Shown: one piece after another, positions 44,859-56,417 of the stretch
Numbering within the stretch: the stretch's first letter is position 1
How the letters are laid out: each line of letters begins with the position of its first letter
Assembly: GCA_024336345.1 (NCBI GenBank)
Contig: JANFOG010000003.1
Span: 2,982,501 to 3,046,500, forward strand
DNA length: 64,000 nucleotides
Reading direction: 5' to 3'
Source of the DNA: Mariannaea sp. PMI_226
Lineage: Eukaryota; Ascomycota; Sordariomycetes; Hypocreales; Nectriaceae
The notes under the pieces: generated by a model
Seen by the model: the letters and a program-made list of their open reading frames with translations, nothing else
What the model was told of the DNA's origin: nothing
The model's database searches: none
Made by a program: the position numbers and the translations under genes

Positions 44859-47800
44859 ATGGGAAAGCCATCAGTTGGGTTGGTCTGAAAACCCATGGAT
44901 AGAGTTAGAGAAGCCCTGAAATATCAGGTGCAAGCGATAGGAGTTTAAGAGTACTACAAGGAATGCACAATACAGAGGAATGCGGTTTCTTAACCACTCA
45001 ATACCAGAACGAGCATTTAGATTGAGACCAGATCATGTTCTACTGCAGTTCAATGGCACGGATAAATAGATGACTATCATGAAGAGGCTAAATGCACGGA
45101 GCAAGCTCAGTTGGAGGAAACGAGAAACTGCTTGCCATGACTTGTCCATGGAGAGTATCATAGGTCAAGAATTGGATCATGTTTGAACCAAGGTTCGGTA
45201 AATACATAAACCACGTACGTCAGAGTAAAGGTCATGTCAACTACAGCATTTTGTGAGAATAAGCTCAGGAGCCCTGGTCGCATATTTCACCTTTTGTTTT
45301 TTTATTATGGACTTGAAATGTGTATACAAATTACTCCGTAGAGAGCCAGATGATCATCGGGCATTGACCAGCTACGTTAGGCGATAGGGGCAGCATAAAT
45401 CTATCGCCGATAGCCTGCATTGCCCATAGGGTCTTGTTTGCTGAAGCACCATCATAACGATCTTGAGATGGGGTCCGCAATGTGGCGTTCAGCCTTGTGA
45501 GCTAGGCGTGCTACTAGGTTTTTAATTACTGGGAACCATTGTTCTAGGATGCAAAGCCGAAAAACTAAAAATCGGTGGTACGTCATCAAGTTGGCAGAAG
45601 AAAAAGCAAAACCAAAGGGGGGGGAAAGGGGGAACAGACTTGGATCGAAAGGTGTAGCTAGGATTGGGATCAGCTTGACAAAGGGGGTTTTGGAAAGTGA
45701 ATACGAAGTACCCACAGATTCGAAAAGCAGCAACATCTCAGAGCTGAGCCATAGGTTGTGAGAGAATGCATACAGTAGTAAATTGAATGAATGTAACAGC
45801 AGGATGTGATGTATCAACAACACATGTCTAATCTGGGCAGGCTGAAATGCAAGGTTGTTTGTCAGGGGGCCGATGGAACTAACCACTTGGTAGGCTGATA
45901 TGGCGAAACCTACATATAGGTGTGGGGACGGGACGAGAAGACAAGCTTCACCCCCAAGAAAGAAGAAAGAAAACTCCTGCATTGATTCAATCTTTAGTAA
46001 TTACACGCTGGACAGGGTACTGTAATTACGTACCAAAACCGACGGGATGGTTGGGCATTGTCCTCGTGGCATGAGCAGGGGTGTCCATCTCCACCGTACC
46101 GTCAGCCGCCGGGCGTTTATATTGATGTGCGACGGCAGAAGCCAACTGGGCCAGTGATATGCCTGGCAATTCGCTGGGCAGACCAAACAAGTGATGACTG
46201 TACCATAGTACGCGGGAGAGAGACGACAGGGCGCACAATTATGGAAACGACGGGTAACAGCTGGCCAATAACATGGTGGACGGAGCGAGCCGTCGTCCCG
46301 AAGAAGGAATTCGTCTCCAATACGGAGTACGGGATATGTCTAAAGCCTCCGCGGTGGTTCAGAACGGCACATCCCACAAGCTCTGTACTCCCCATGCCCT
46401 CTTTCTCTCTCTCTCTCCACCACATTTTATTTTCTGGTAGCTATTTCAAATACATGCATGCTACGTAGCACCACACACATACTCCACAGTTGTGGAAGAA
46501 ATGTCCGAGATACGGAGATAATTCTGGACTGATTAAAATCGTGAATGGCTTCAGGAGTCGTCTTCGCCCCAGAGTACGATTATCACATGGGACCGAGAAG
46601 GACAGGAAAAAAAGGGCAGAGAAAGAAGGTCATATTAGAAAGAAAAATCATACGATTTATCTGAACCAAAATAATGTTGCAGACTTCATCGTTGTAGGAA
46701 GTTCAGATCTTGCAGTGACATTGGACATGGAGGCCTTGCAGCTTCAACTTTTTCACTGGGGTGAAGTGGAAATCCCCCCCTTCCAGCTGCAGGCTGCAGG
46801 GCGCATGGCTCACAGCATGGTTTCCCCCCTTCGTCTTCCCTACCCAGCTGACTCTTGGTAACTTTTAGCCTGTAGTTGTCTGGTATCTGGTCTTGGCAGC
46901 ATGCGGGTGGTGTACAGTAGTCAAGTTGCGAACTATTATGCAAAAGCTAGCGGCACCACTTGACAGCTTGACACAAATGATGAACAGAAACCTGCAAGCT
47001 GCAGAGACTATCTCGCCCGGTCGGGTTTCTTGCGACCAATTAACTATCAATGTTGCTGCTGCTGGAGCACATTATAGTGCACAGTAAGCACAGTACCCAA
47101 ATGATGGTTGATGTTAGCGCACCATTCGAACACAAACCGTGGAACTAACTTGTGCCCAGTCATTGTGTAGTGCGTTCGTGTTAGTCGCCCGTTAGTCGCT
47201 AGTTCATCTCACTAAGACCTTCAGCTCCCTAGGTTCCAAAACAACGGCGCCTGTAAGGATGAGTATCCCGAGTCTCCCGGGGACCAAGACTATTGGGCAT
47301 TGGGTTGACATCATGGGTGTGGGAGAGCCGCGGCGTTTCTGCGCTGTGATACGTCTAGTCTACCGGACTTATTATTATTATTATTTTTATTACTTGGCCG
47401 TCCTTCTCTTTAATAGGATTGGAGGGGGGAAAATTGAGCGAGGCCAGGAGTTTGGCCAAAAGAGGCCAGTCTATGTAATTATTGTGGAAGCTGAACGCCC
47501 CAGGATTGTGGGAGATGAAATGAAGCTGTCTCACGCGATGAATGTTTGTTGGGCACGAATTGATTATGAGACACTGCTTGCCATATCGTTTGACGGTTTA
47601 TTGCATGGTAGAAGCAGGAGAACTATTGCAACATAAAATTAAAATCAAGACAACAACTGCTAATACATAGATATACAGCACTTCGTCCCTGACAGATTTT
47701 TTTTTCCAACCACGTCTTGGAGGGTTGCTCCAACTTTGGCTCTATGCTTGGGCTAGTTGCGTCGCTGCCTCACTATCCACGCCCCCGGTAGCCTGTACTT

Positions 47801-48998
47801 AGCTAAGGTAAAAGTACCTAATAAGGTACGTTATCAGCTACCTGAGGTAGGTGGTCGTATCATGTACGTAAGATACGTATTGCCACACTTTTTTTTACCA
47901 TATTCCAACCCTCTTATATCATATAATAGTACGACGAAATCGCAAAGTTCATCTGAACGGTACGTGAAGTGCACCAACAAAGCAACGACATATGCCAGGC
48001 AAGGGACGGGGGCCAGTCGAACGGAAGAGTGCAAGGTATGCTACAGCAGTTGTACTAGTACGACGGGAATCATTTCACTCTTTTTTTTTTTCCTTTCCTC
48101 GAAAGGTCGACATACCCATGTTTGGAACCAATACGGCTTGACGGATCAGAGTACTGCACAGATGGACGGACCTTGTGACTAGACACGTCGGAGAATACGG
48201 TGATGGACCTTTGGTTTTGAAAACAGGACACAGAGAAAGGCGACCTATCAGTTTTTGTTCTGGTCATCGCACAACAGCGAAAGGAAAACACGACCCGATA
48301 GACTGGCACGCCAGGACCCGAGAGTATTTCTAGACTCATCAGCCTACATATCGTTCTCCCGCCACCTCCCGCACCTGGCCGCACAGAATCCTATCCCTCC
48401 CGGCATCCTTCGGCTCTAGCGATGAAGCCTGCTATTCTTTGGGGTGTTACTCGATATTACCAACGAAGTAGCGACTTGCTTGGTCATTCCCACTATCACT
48501 TGCTAGGAGGCGCTCTTTTGGGAGGGTTGCCTTGATCGCCTCTAGGAAACGGATCCTGCGGTTACGCGATAGACAGAAACTCGCAGAACCCGACTCAAAA
48601 AGGCCAGGACTTGGGAAAAGCATTTGTGATTTTCTTCTTCTTGTTCTTTCCCCCGAACTAAGTTTCAAAGCCCACAGGTACAGCACCCGGCAGGTAGGCA
48701 GAACAGGAAGAAGAAGGTGGCCGCGCTGGCGGAATATCCTCATCCAGGTGTGTTTGGTGGAGCGGGTGTTGGACGAAGCTCAGGTGAATTTGCAGGCCGC
48801 GTTGGGGGTGGGAGTGGCGAGGCAGCAGGCCTGCCACAGTCCCCGGCGGCTGCAGCGGCGGCGGCAGCAGCAGCAGCAGCAAGCTTCTCGATCCCGGTGC
48901 ATCAAATTGGGTCGATTGGGACAGCAGCAAGTGTCATTGTCCCTCCCGCGCCAGCGCCGGGTACTCCAGGCTTAGTAGGTTTGCATCTCTCGCCTGGA
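44859..48998. other. Large intergenic region, possible regulator 5' region
   Basis: About 4.1 kb without a supported gene. The last 370 bases are in frame with the downstream Zn2Cys6 regulator back to a TGA at 48627-48629, but hold no ATG. An ATT-type repeat lies at about 47370-47390 and a TAGGTACC-type cluster at 47794-47853. Other frames lack ATG starts or domains. Confidence 0.5.
47794..47853. repeat. TTAGCTAAGGTA / AGGTACC motif cluster
   Basis: Contains ACTTAGCTAAGGTA, closely matching CCTTAGCTAAGGAA at 62383-62396, plus AAGGTACG and GAGGTAGGTGG copies. It is a member of the dispersed intergenic motif family. Confidence 0.5.
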
Positions 48999-51900
48999 AT
49001 GGAAGCGGCATTCGGGACCGCAAACGGAGTCATCGGCGTTGGAGGAAGACCTAGTCGCAGTCACGTGGCAGGATCCCCCCAAACCCCCCAGCTCCAGCTC
49101 CGTCATCAGCACCAACCCCAACCCCAGCAGCACCAGCACCAGCAGCACCACCTCCCGCAGCACCCACCGCACCCACAGCATCCACAACACCCGCAGCACC
49201 AACACCAGAGTGGTGTAGGAACGGCCTGGCTTTCTTCGCAGCGGGGACATACAGTTTCAGTGGCAGTGCCAGGGCATCTACCAGGGGCCAACCGTGACCC
49301 AGACCCTGGGATGCCTTATGATGCCTCTCCTACTGACCAATATCTTGCTTCTTCAATTGCACCCCAAATCACATCCGAAAAAATACCCGAAACTGCCACC
49401 AGTGCAACCCATGGCTCGCCATTCACCACCATGGAGCAGATTGAAACCCAGGTGAGCGATCTGCGCTACTTGTCGCGGGCGCCTGTGGCCCTCAGCCCAG
49501 GTGCTGCTGCTGGTGGTGTCGGCGTCGCGGCTGCCGCTGCCGCTGCCTCCGCCTACGATTCAACGCAACAACCCCAGACACAGACGAGTCCAGGTTCCGC
49601 GTCTATCGGAGACAATTCCGCGCAGCCAGCCTCGAGTAATTCTAATAAGAGGAAATCTTTTGATGATGGAAGCGCTGCTGCGATGGCCAAGCAGACTCGC
49701 AGTAAGAGAAATCGGGTGAGTGCGCAAAACTGTTTTTCTTCCTGCTTCCTTCAGCTGTTGTGAGGTGATGAGTGCGTTGGCGATGATGGCGATCCACCAC
49801 CATTGAGAGGGGGGCTTTCATATTGGTTGCTGCCTTGCGCCAATGATGGCGAAATTGTAGCAGTTAATGCGACAAGATCAAGACGCGATGCAAATGCTGC
49901 ACATGCGCAACTACTGACTGAGATGCACCTCGTCGGGCACCCGCTCCTCCATCCTCAATTTGGTGGTCACACCCGCGCCTAGTCAGCCTCTATGACCCCC
50001 AATTTCATCTCTGAAACTTGTTTCTCTCGATTATTTTTTATTTTTATATGGCATTACTGACTCGTGCTATTATTCCCTGCCAAATAGTATATATCTATTG
50101 CTTGGTGAGTTGTCCCTCGCGCATTGATTATTATGCGTAGCACAATCCTCAGTTTTGTCCTGGTCACTGGCTGGATGAAACCACACTTGATACCCAGCGC
50201 ACTCAGAACACCCTCACTAACCTCTCTGTTTCAGTAATGAATGCAAGCGACGCAAAATTAAATGTAATGGTGAAACCCCATGTCAACGTTGCGGCAACCT
50301 GAATCTGGCCTGCCTCTACGCACCAAACTGCTGCTCGAATAACTTCAAAGACTCAGACGACTTTAAGCAAGTCACGTCTCAGATAAGTCGTTTGCAAGAA
50401 GAAGTCAATTGGCTTCACCAGACGGTCAAGTCTCTTCAATCCGAATCAAATCGGCTGTCCAACCTCGGCGATCGAGCTGCTGCCCTGGGCACTTCTACAG
50501 TAGCCGCGTCTCCCTCACAAAGTTCGAGCTCTCTCAATCGTGATGTTCATTCCAAGTACGGTGCCTTCCGAGGTCCCACCAGTATGGCCTTTAGTCTCGA
50601 TGTCGCCAACACGACCATTTCCAACATGGGATACAAAGGCATCTCTGATGGTGAAGACAATGCACAGTCGGTCGAAGACATGGCTATGCCTTTGGTGAAC
50701 CGACTCGCCGATCCCATTCTCGAGTTTGATCAAGACGAGATGATTCGTCTATGTCGACTTCACGAAGAAGAGATTGGCATTATGTATCCAGTCATCAATG
50801 TCCAGACGGTCATGGCCCATGCCAGGACTCTGTCATCATATTTGGACACAGTTCGTCGGCAAAACCCGATGGAACTCATCAACGACGAAAAAACCTTACA
50901 ATTAAAGATCATCATGTGCTGTGCTCTTGTCGTAGAAGGACATGGCCACAGCGAAAAGGCGATCCGGCTCTATGACAGCATGGAAATGGTACTAAATCGA
51001 AAGCTTATGGCAGAACCAGCCTATGTTTCTGGCCTGCCTTTGCTGGCTCTCGTTGCCGGCTACAGGTTCCTCTCAAATGATGAGGTCTTGGCCTGGCGTG
51101 TCATGGGTCAAGTCACCCGCCTGTGTCTGGAGTTGGGCATTCATCGGAGAATGAGCTTGATGAAGATCCAAGATGAGGACGAGCGTAAAAATGCTCTTAA
51201 TAGCTTCTGGTCAGCCTATGTCCTGGATAGACGATGGGCCTTTGGCACTGGACTCCCGTACGTCGTGCAGGACGAAGAAATTGACATCGATCTTCCATTT
51301 CCGGTAAGTGAATCAAAGTTGCTTTTCATTATTCTACTTTTCTGTGCTAAACGTATCGCAGGAGGAACATCCATATCTTGTGGCTATGATTACCTATTCA
51401 CGAATAGGAGCAAAGGTTTGGCGACAAGTGTCCCATTTCGGGCCAGTACTGGCAAGGGACCTCCGAGCTGAAGATATTGAGACTGTTGATAAGGAAATTC
51501 TCGGATGGTACGAACTTGTACCAGAGGAGATCAAAGTTCGAAATTGGGATAAGGATAAGCATTTGGCTTTGAGTCCTTCATATAATCTCCAGCGACTCAG
51601 AATATGGACTTATCTGCGTCTGAATCAGGTGAGTTTTATGGTCTGTGAGGTATGGGAAGACCAGGTACTGACGACGTTCTCAGATGAGAATCTGGCTGTA
51701 TACTCCAGTGCTCCATAGTGCAACCAGCATTATGTCGAATCTAGTACAATCACAACGCGTCGTTGACATTGCCAAGGATACGATACGATATCTCAGCCAT
51801 TTGAACAGCACGACGAATCTATACCGACGCGTTCAGGTTTTTTACCACCAGTTTTTGACTTCTGCGATTGCTGTCGTTTTTCTTGCCTCAGTGCACGCAC

Positions 51901-52388
51901 CAGTCCGGTTCAGCGCGGCTTGTCGAGAAGAATTCTACATGGCCCTGGAGTTAGTCAAGGACCTCTCTGCGAAGAGTTGGGCATCTCGACGCCTGTGGCG
52001 AACGATTCGCTCGCTGAAAGATGTAGCACCACGGTTTGGATTAAATCCGGATGAAGATCCGCAATCGACGGCCGCGTTGGGCATGATTGGACTTGCTCGA
52101 GGGCACATGGATCCTAGTGGTGGTGTTGGTGGTGGCAATTCGTTCCGGAGGCCATCCATAGTCGGCCAGCAATCACAAGCTGCGACGCCCGACTCGATGG
52201 CTCAGAATGGATCGAGAATCCAAGCTGAGATGTCACGGATATTTGAGGGATATGTAGGTCTGAATGGCTTCCAATACGCGAGCAACCAAAACGACGTCAA
52301 CACGTCGAACAGCGAGATTCCGCCAGCGGAGGCGGGCTTGTATCTTCCCGATGGGAATGTTTTTGCACAGTTTCGGGAAATGTATTAA
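48999..52388 (+). CDS. Zn2Cys6 transcription factor with a 17-base microexon
   Basis: A binuclear zinc-cluster regulator. Exons are (start)-49715, 50088-50104 (17 bases), 50235-51303, 51362-51628 and 51684-52388. The microexon supplies YISIAC and splits the first zinc-binding cysteine codon, restoring C-x2-C-x6-C-x5-C-x2-C-x6-C. Downstream are a coiled-coil-like stretch (QISRLQEEVNWLHQTVKSL) and a fungal transcription-factor homology domain with GIHRRMSLMK and FWSAYVLDRRWAFGTGLP. The N-terminal region is low-complexity (poly-Ala, then Gln/His/Pro-rich). The start is uncertain: 48999 is the first in-frame ATG. The same frame is open back to 48630 and encodes poly-Ala from about 48846, so a short upstream exon may carry the true ATG. 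The target is unknown; proximity to the PKS, P450 and SDR makes it a candidate pathway regulator, but many such factors are not cluster-specific. Confidence 0.85.
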
Positions 52389-52727
52389 GACAGAACTGGT
52401 AATCAGGATATAGCGAGTAAAGCCAGGAGTTGACTTGATGAAATGAAGGGACAGGATGCTTTCCATGGATAAGTACCTGTCCTCTTAGTATAGATACAAT
52501 CATGATGAGCTTGATTAGGTAGGTAGCTAAGTACTGTTCCATGATCGGCTGGAATCAGTCATTATGGTCTAGGTAAATGCTACATTTCATGAGATACGAA
52601 CCTGGCTCCGCGCTTCCGATACCGTGTGCTTATAGTGCGACATGATGACAGCACACTGTACGATCTCATACACTTCGTGTCTGAGCCTCAATGACTTCAT
52701 CCGAACAATCCGCCCATCGCTCTCACA
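52389..52727. other. Short intergenic region before P450
   Basis: About 340 bases between two co-directional genes. It has a TTAGGTAGGTAGCTAAGTAC motif near 52516 and GTCTAGGTAAATG near 52568. No further gene is seen. Confidence 0.5.
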
Positions 52728-54320
52728 ATGGCCTTATTGCAACTTGATGTGCGAGGTGCTTTACTTCTAGTTTCTGTCGCGGGGGTATTAGTCTTTCTTC
52801 GACTTCGGCAGGGTCCTAAGATCACCCGTGACGGAGTGGTTCTTCGGTTCGTATAATGCCTTGACCAGTCCCAAGCCCCGCGGAGCCAGCAGAGAAAACT
52901 CACATATTTCCTCAACAGCAAACCGCCTAACACTCTTCCTTTCGTGGGTAATGGAATTGTGTTCTTGAAACCACGTCAGCAGCTCTTTGCGTGGTTCACA
53001 AAATGTGAACGCCTCTGTGGATATGAGACGTTGCAAATAGCCGTTCCCTCATTGCCCCCAGGCGTCATCGTCAGCGACCCACGCAACCTAGAATTCGTTC
53101 TACGCAACGAAAAGATCTTTGAGAAGGGTGATTTCTTCAAGCAAAGATCCTGGGATCTTTTTGGTCACGGCATCATCAACGTCGATGGCGAGCTTTGGCG
53201 GCTTCAGCGAAAGGCAGGGCTGCGGTTCCTTGCCGCCCCGACCTTGAAGGCGTTGACGAATGTGAGATTGCCAGAGTATTTGAACCAAGCTATTGACGCT
53301 CTGAGAGACAATGCAAGGAACGACCAGGTTGTAGACCTGCAGACTGTGGTGCATGAGGTCACTACCCAGCTGATGGGTCGAATGGCTTACAACATGGAAA
53401 TGCATGCCGATGACGATTTCACGCTTGCATTCGAGTACGCCTCGGGTGCCACAGCTGAGCGATTTCAAAATCCATTATGGTTCATCACCGAACTATTCAG
53501 AGGTGGCAAACTGCGGCAATCTATCGGTATTGTCAAGGACCATGGCCGACAGATCGTTGCCAGCGCCGTGGCTGATCGGGCGTCATCCTCGGACAAGGCA
53601 TCTGGCTCCGATACACCGGGAAGCTTGATTCAGTCCCTTCTTGGCTCAATTGGCGACGAGACCCTTGTATCTGACGCAGCATTGAACTATCTATCCGCTG
53701 GTCGTGATACGGTTGCGCAGGCATTAACGTGGACTCTGTACCTCCTCATGAAACACCCTCTTGTTACACAATCGCTACGAGATGCCGTTCAATGTTTGTT
53801 AGAGGACCAGACGAGTTCCGATACCTCACGCATTAACCCAGAGGACCTTACACCAACAAAACTCCCCTACGCTCTCGCCGTGTTCTATGAGTCCCTCCGC
53901 CTCTACCCACCCATCCCCTTTGAGATCAAACAAGCTCAGCAGGACACCACCCTCCCCGACGGGACGTTTCTTCCTCGCAGCGCCATTGTCGTTTGGTGCG
54001 CCTGGGCCATGAACCGCTCTCATGAGACATGGGGGCCCGACGCGGATGAATTTCGTCCCGAGCGGTGGCTAACGGACGACGGTGCTGCCGTCGCCCAACG
54101 AACGGCGGCCGAGTTTCCCGTGTTCAATGGAGGACCACGCATCTGTCTGGGCAAGCGTATGGCTGAGTTGGTTGCTGTGCAGGTCCTGGCAAGACTTGTC
54201 GGCGAGTTTGGCTTCGAGCCGGCATTTGAAGGCGAGAGGGTGAGCAAGAGCAGTCTGACGTTACCAATGGAGGGCGGACTACCAGTCCATGTACATTGTA
54301 GGGCATCATCACTAGGATAG
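52728..54320 (+). CDS. Cytochrome P450, CYP52/CYP86-clan-like
   Basis: A membrane-bound haem monooxygenase of 506 residues, in two exons (52728-52846, 52919-54320). An N-terminal anchor (GALLLVSVAGVLVFL) precedes the KPPNTLPFVGNG proline hinge. The P450 landmarks are all present: I-helix AGRDTVAQALTW, K-helix ESLR, PERW (FRPERW), and the haem-binding FNGGPRICLG with the ligand cysteine at about 449. The FxGGPRxCLG form and the AGRDT helix resemble the CYP52/CYP86 clan, whose members often hydroxylate fatty-acyl or alkyl chains at the terminus; I infer that substrate class, not a CYP family. It lies 340 bases downstream of the regulator and near a type III PKS, consistent with a tailoring role. 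Its stop is 119 bases from the convergent BUD22 stop. Confidence 0.92.
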
Positions 54321-54439
54321 GTTGAGCGAAGAATGATCTATTACTTTCTTCTTTTTATCTTTTCTTTCTTTTTATTTGGTTTAATCTGGCCTTCTCCTTC
54401 TTGTCGACTTGCTCTTCTGAACAATGTTCTATGGTATCA

Positions 54440-55843
54440 TTAGTCAAACGTAATCTTTGTCCCAGTAAACGACGCCTTTTCCGAGTCCTTAGCCTTTTTC
54501 CTAGCCTCCCAACTGGGATGCAACGGTCCCTCATCGTCCTTCTTCGTAGGCGCCCTCTGCACTTCTCCCCTGGGAGCTGACCCTTCGCCGCTCTGCTTGG
54601 AGAGCGGGTTCCCAACTCCCTTCTTCCACGGGGTGCGCCCGCCGTCACCGCCTTCGACGGCTCCTCGCTTCATGTCCCAGCCGGAGTCGCGGCCGCCCTT
54701 TGACTTGGCGGGCTGCCGCAGGTGCTTAGCCTTGGCGCCGAATTTCTTCTCCCAGATGGCCTGGCGCTGGCGCTGGCCCAGCCGCTTCTTAGTCGGCTCG
54801 ACGTCAACGTCTGAGGCGGATTCAGAGCCTGATATGTAGCCGCCCATGAGAGAAGGGAGGAACGTTGAACCAGTGGGTCGAGCAGATGAGGCGGAGGACT
54901 TGCTGCCGCTGCTCTTCTTCTTTGACTTCTTTGCGGGAGGCGGAGAGGATGACCCAGATGACGAGGCATCGTCGACATCAGGTTCTTCTTCTGAGTCCGA
55001 ATCGGGTCCTGAGCCACCCGAGAGGGAGATGTCATCTAGATTGGGTGTTTCTTTGCCCCTGAAGCGCTGGAAGCGCTCATCGTTGAATTCGTCGTCGTCT
55101 TCGTCGGAGGAGCTGCCTAGTAAATCGTCGTATTTGGAAAACTCCGTTTCCTCATCTTCCGTTGCTTCATCATCACCGAGATCTGCGACGGGAACGGGCG
55201 CGTCTGAGAACCCTTCAAATTCTTCCGAGTCCTCATCTTTGACTGCCGTTTCGCCCGCATCCTCCTGATCTACCAATTCTTCGCTTGATTCTTGCTTCTC
55301 TTCTTGATTCTGCTTTCGTACTCGCTTGCCCTTTTCGGGAACAGGGACATTGAGCAGCTCGCACACGGACTTGACCGCTCTGTCGACAGCCTGCTTCACG
55401 GGCGCGCGTTGGTAGAGGCCGCTGGTGACATTATGCAGTGCCACGCGCTCCTCCTCGGAGAGTTCAGGTTTCGCGATGCCGCGGCGGATTTCTTCGGGGC
55501 AGTCGGGAGATTCGACGAGGGGTTTGATTTTGAGGAGGGAGGAGAGCAGATGGGCGTGGGCGGTTTGATGGAGGTCGAGTGACTATCACTTTCAGTCAGC
55601 TTTTCTTTGCGCTTTGTGCACCATTGGAATGACAAACTGGGGCGCCTTTATTACCTTGAGTACCGCAATCTCGCGGTCCAGACGCTCCTTTTTGTCGGGC
55701 GTAATGCCACTGTCGCGAACGCGCTTGCTCAGACGTTGTCGCTCGAAGCCCTTGGCGGCCTTGAGTGCTCTGAAGATGTCATCTGAGTGTTTGTTGATCG
55801 TGTCCTGAACAGAAGGTTCGCCGGAGCGCTTTCGTTTTGGCAT
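54440..55843 (-). CDS. BUD22: BUD22/SRFBP1-like ribosome biogenesis protein
   Basis: A nuclear protein of the Bud22 family, needed for 18S rRNA maturation and small-subunit assembly. It has two exons (55843-55655, 55582-54440) and 443 residues. The N-terminal helical block (MPKRKRSGEPSVQDTIN, KGFERQRLSKRVRD, REIAVLKSLDL) is conserved in the family. It is followed by an LSEEERVALHNVTSGL segment, a long Ser/Asp/Glu-rich disordered middle, and the diagnostic C-terminus: QRQRQAIWEKKFG, LHPSWEARKK and FTGTKITFD. The length and block order are normal. It sits within the otherwise accessory PKS-to-SDR stretch as a housekeeping gene. Confidence 0.9.
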
Positions 55844-56417
55844 TTTCCCCTATTTGTTTTCTTCTCCTTTTTTTTGCCCTTCTTCTTTTAACGTGGCTGG
55901 TCCTGGTGAGGGAACTTTGCAGCCAGTCTACAATCTGAAGTCGTGATATATGGCTGAGCTTTGATAGCAGCAAAATTTAGGCCGAAGTTGAGAAATTCTA
56001 GACAGTCGCGATAAGGCAGCTGATTACTGTTCTAAAGGTGGGACTTTACATGGTTAAAGACAGTGCGAAATGGACTTACACCCAGATCCATACAAGCCAA
56101 ACATTTCAATGCCCACTTTGTCAAATAGTTGTGGTGGGGAGTCTGACTGATGCGGGGAATGAATTGGGAGTTGCGTCATTTCAAAATGGGACGTTAATAT
56201 TAAATAGGATGTTCCTCTTACATCTATCTGCTTCATACATATAAGGATATATCAAATCATTTGGAACTGTGGTATTTACTGTTGTGGCTGTTGTTGTTGC
56301 TGTTACAGTTGTTGCTTCTCTCACAACTACCGCCAAACATCATCAAGTTAGCTAGATTCAACTTGAACGAACTACCTACTGACAAATCAAGTGGCACATA
56401 TAGAGCACTGCCCAATC
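55844..56417. other. Divergent promoter region BUD22/SDR
   Basis: About 570 bases, AT-rich, with a GTTGTTGTTGTTGC-type stretch at 56293-56311. No gene is seen. Confidence 0.5.

Noticed and set aside
45452..45982. A 176-codon minus-strand frame with hydrophobic residues
   Set aside because: Low-complexity composition and no initiation context, domain or codon-use support. It looks like a chance frame in AT-rich DNA.
47259..47636. A 125-codon ATG frame
   Set aside because: It spans an ATT microsatellite, has no domain, and no neighbour gives context.
49100..49210. CAGCACCAC-type repeat as a satellite
   Set aside because: It encodes the Gln/His/Pro-rich N-terminal part of the second Zn2Cys6 regulator.
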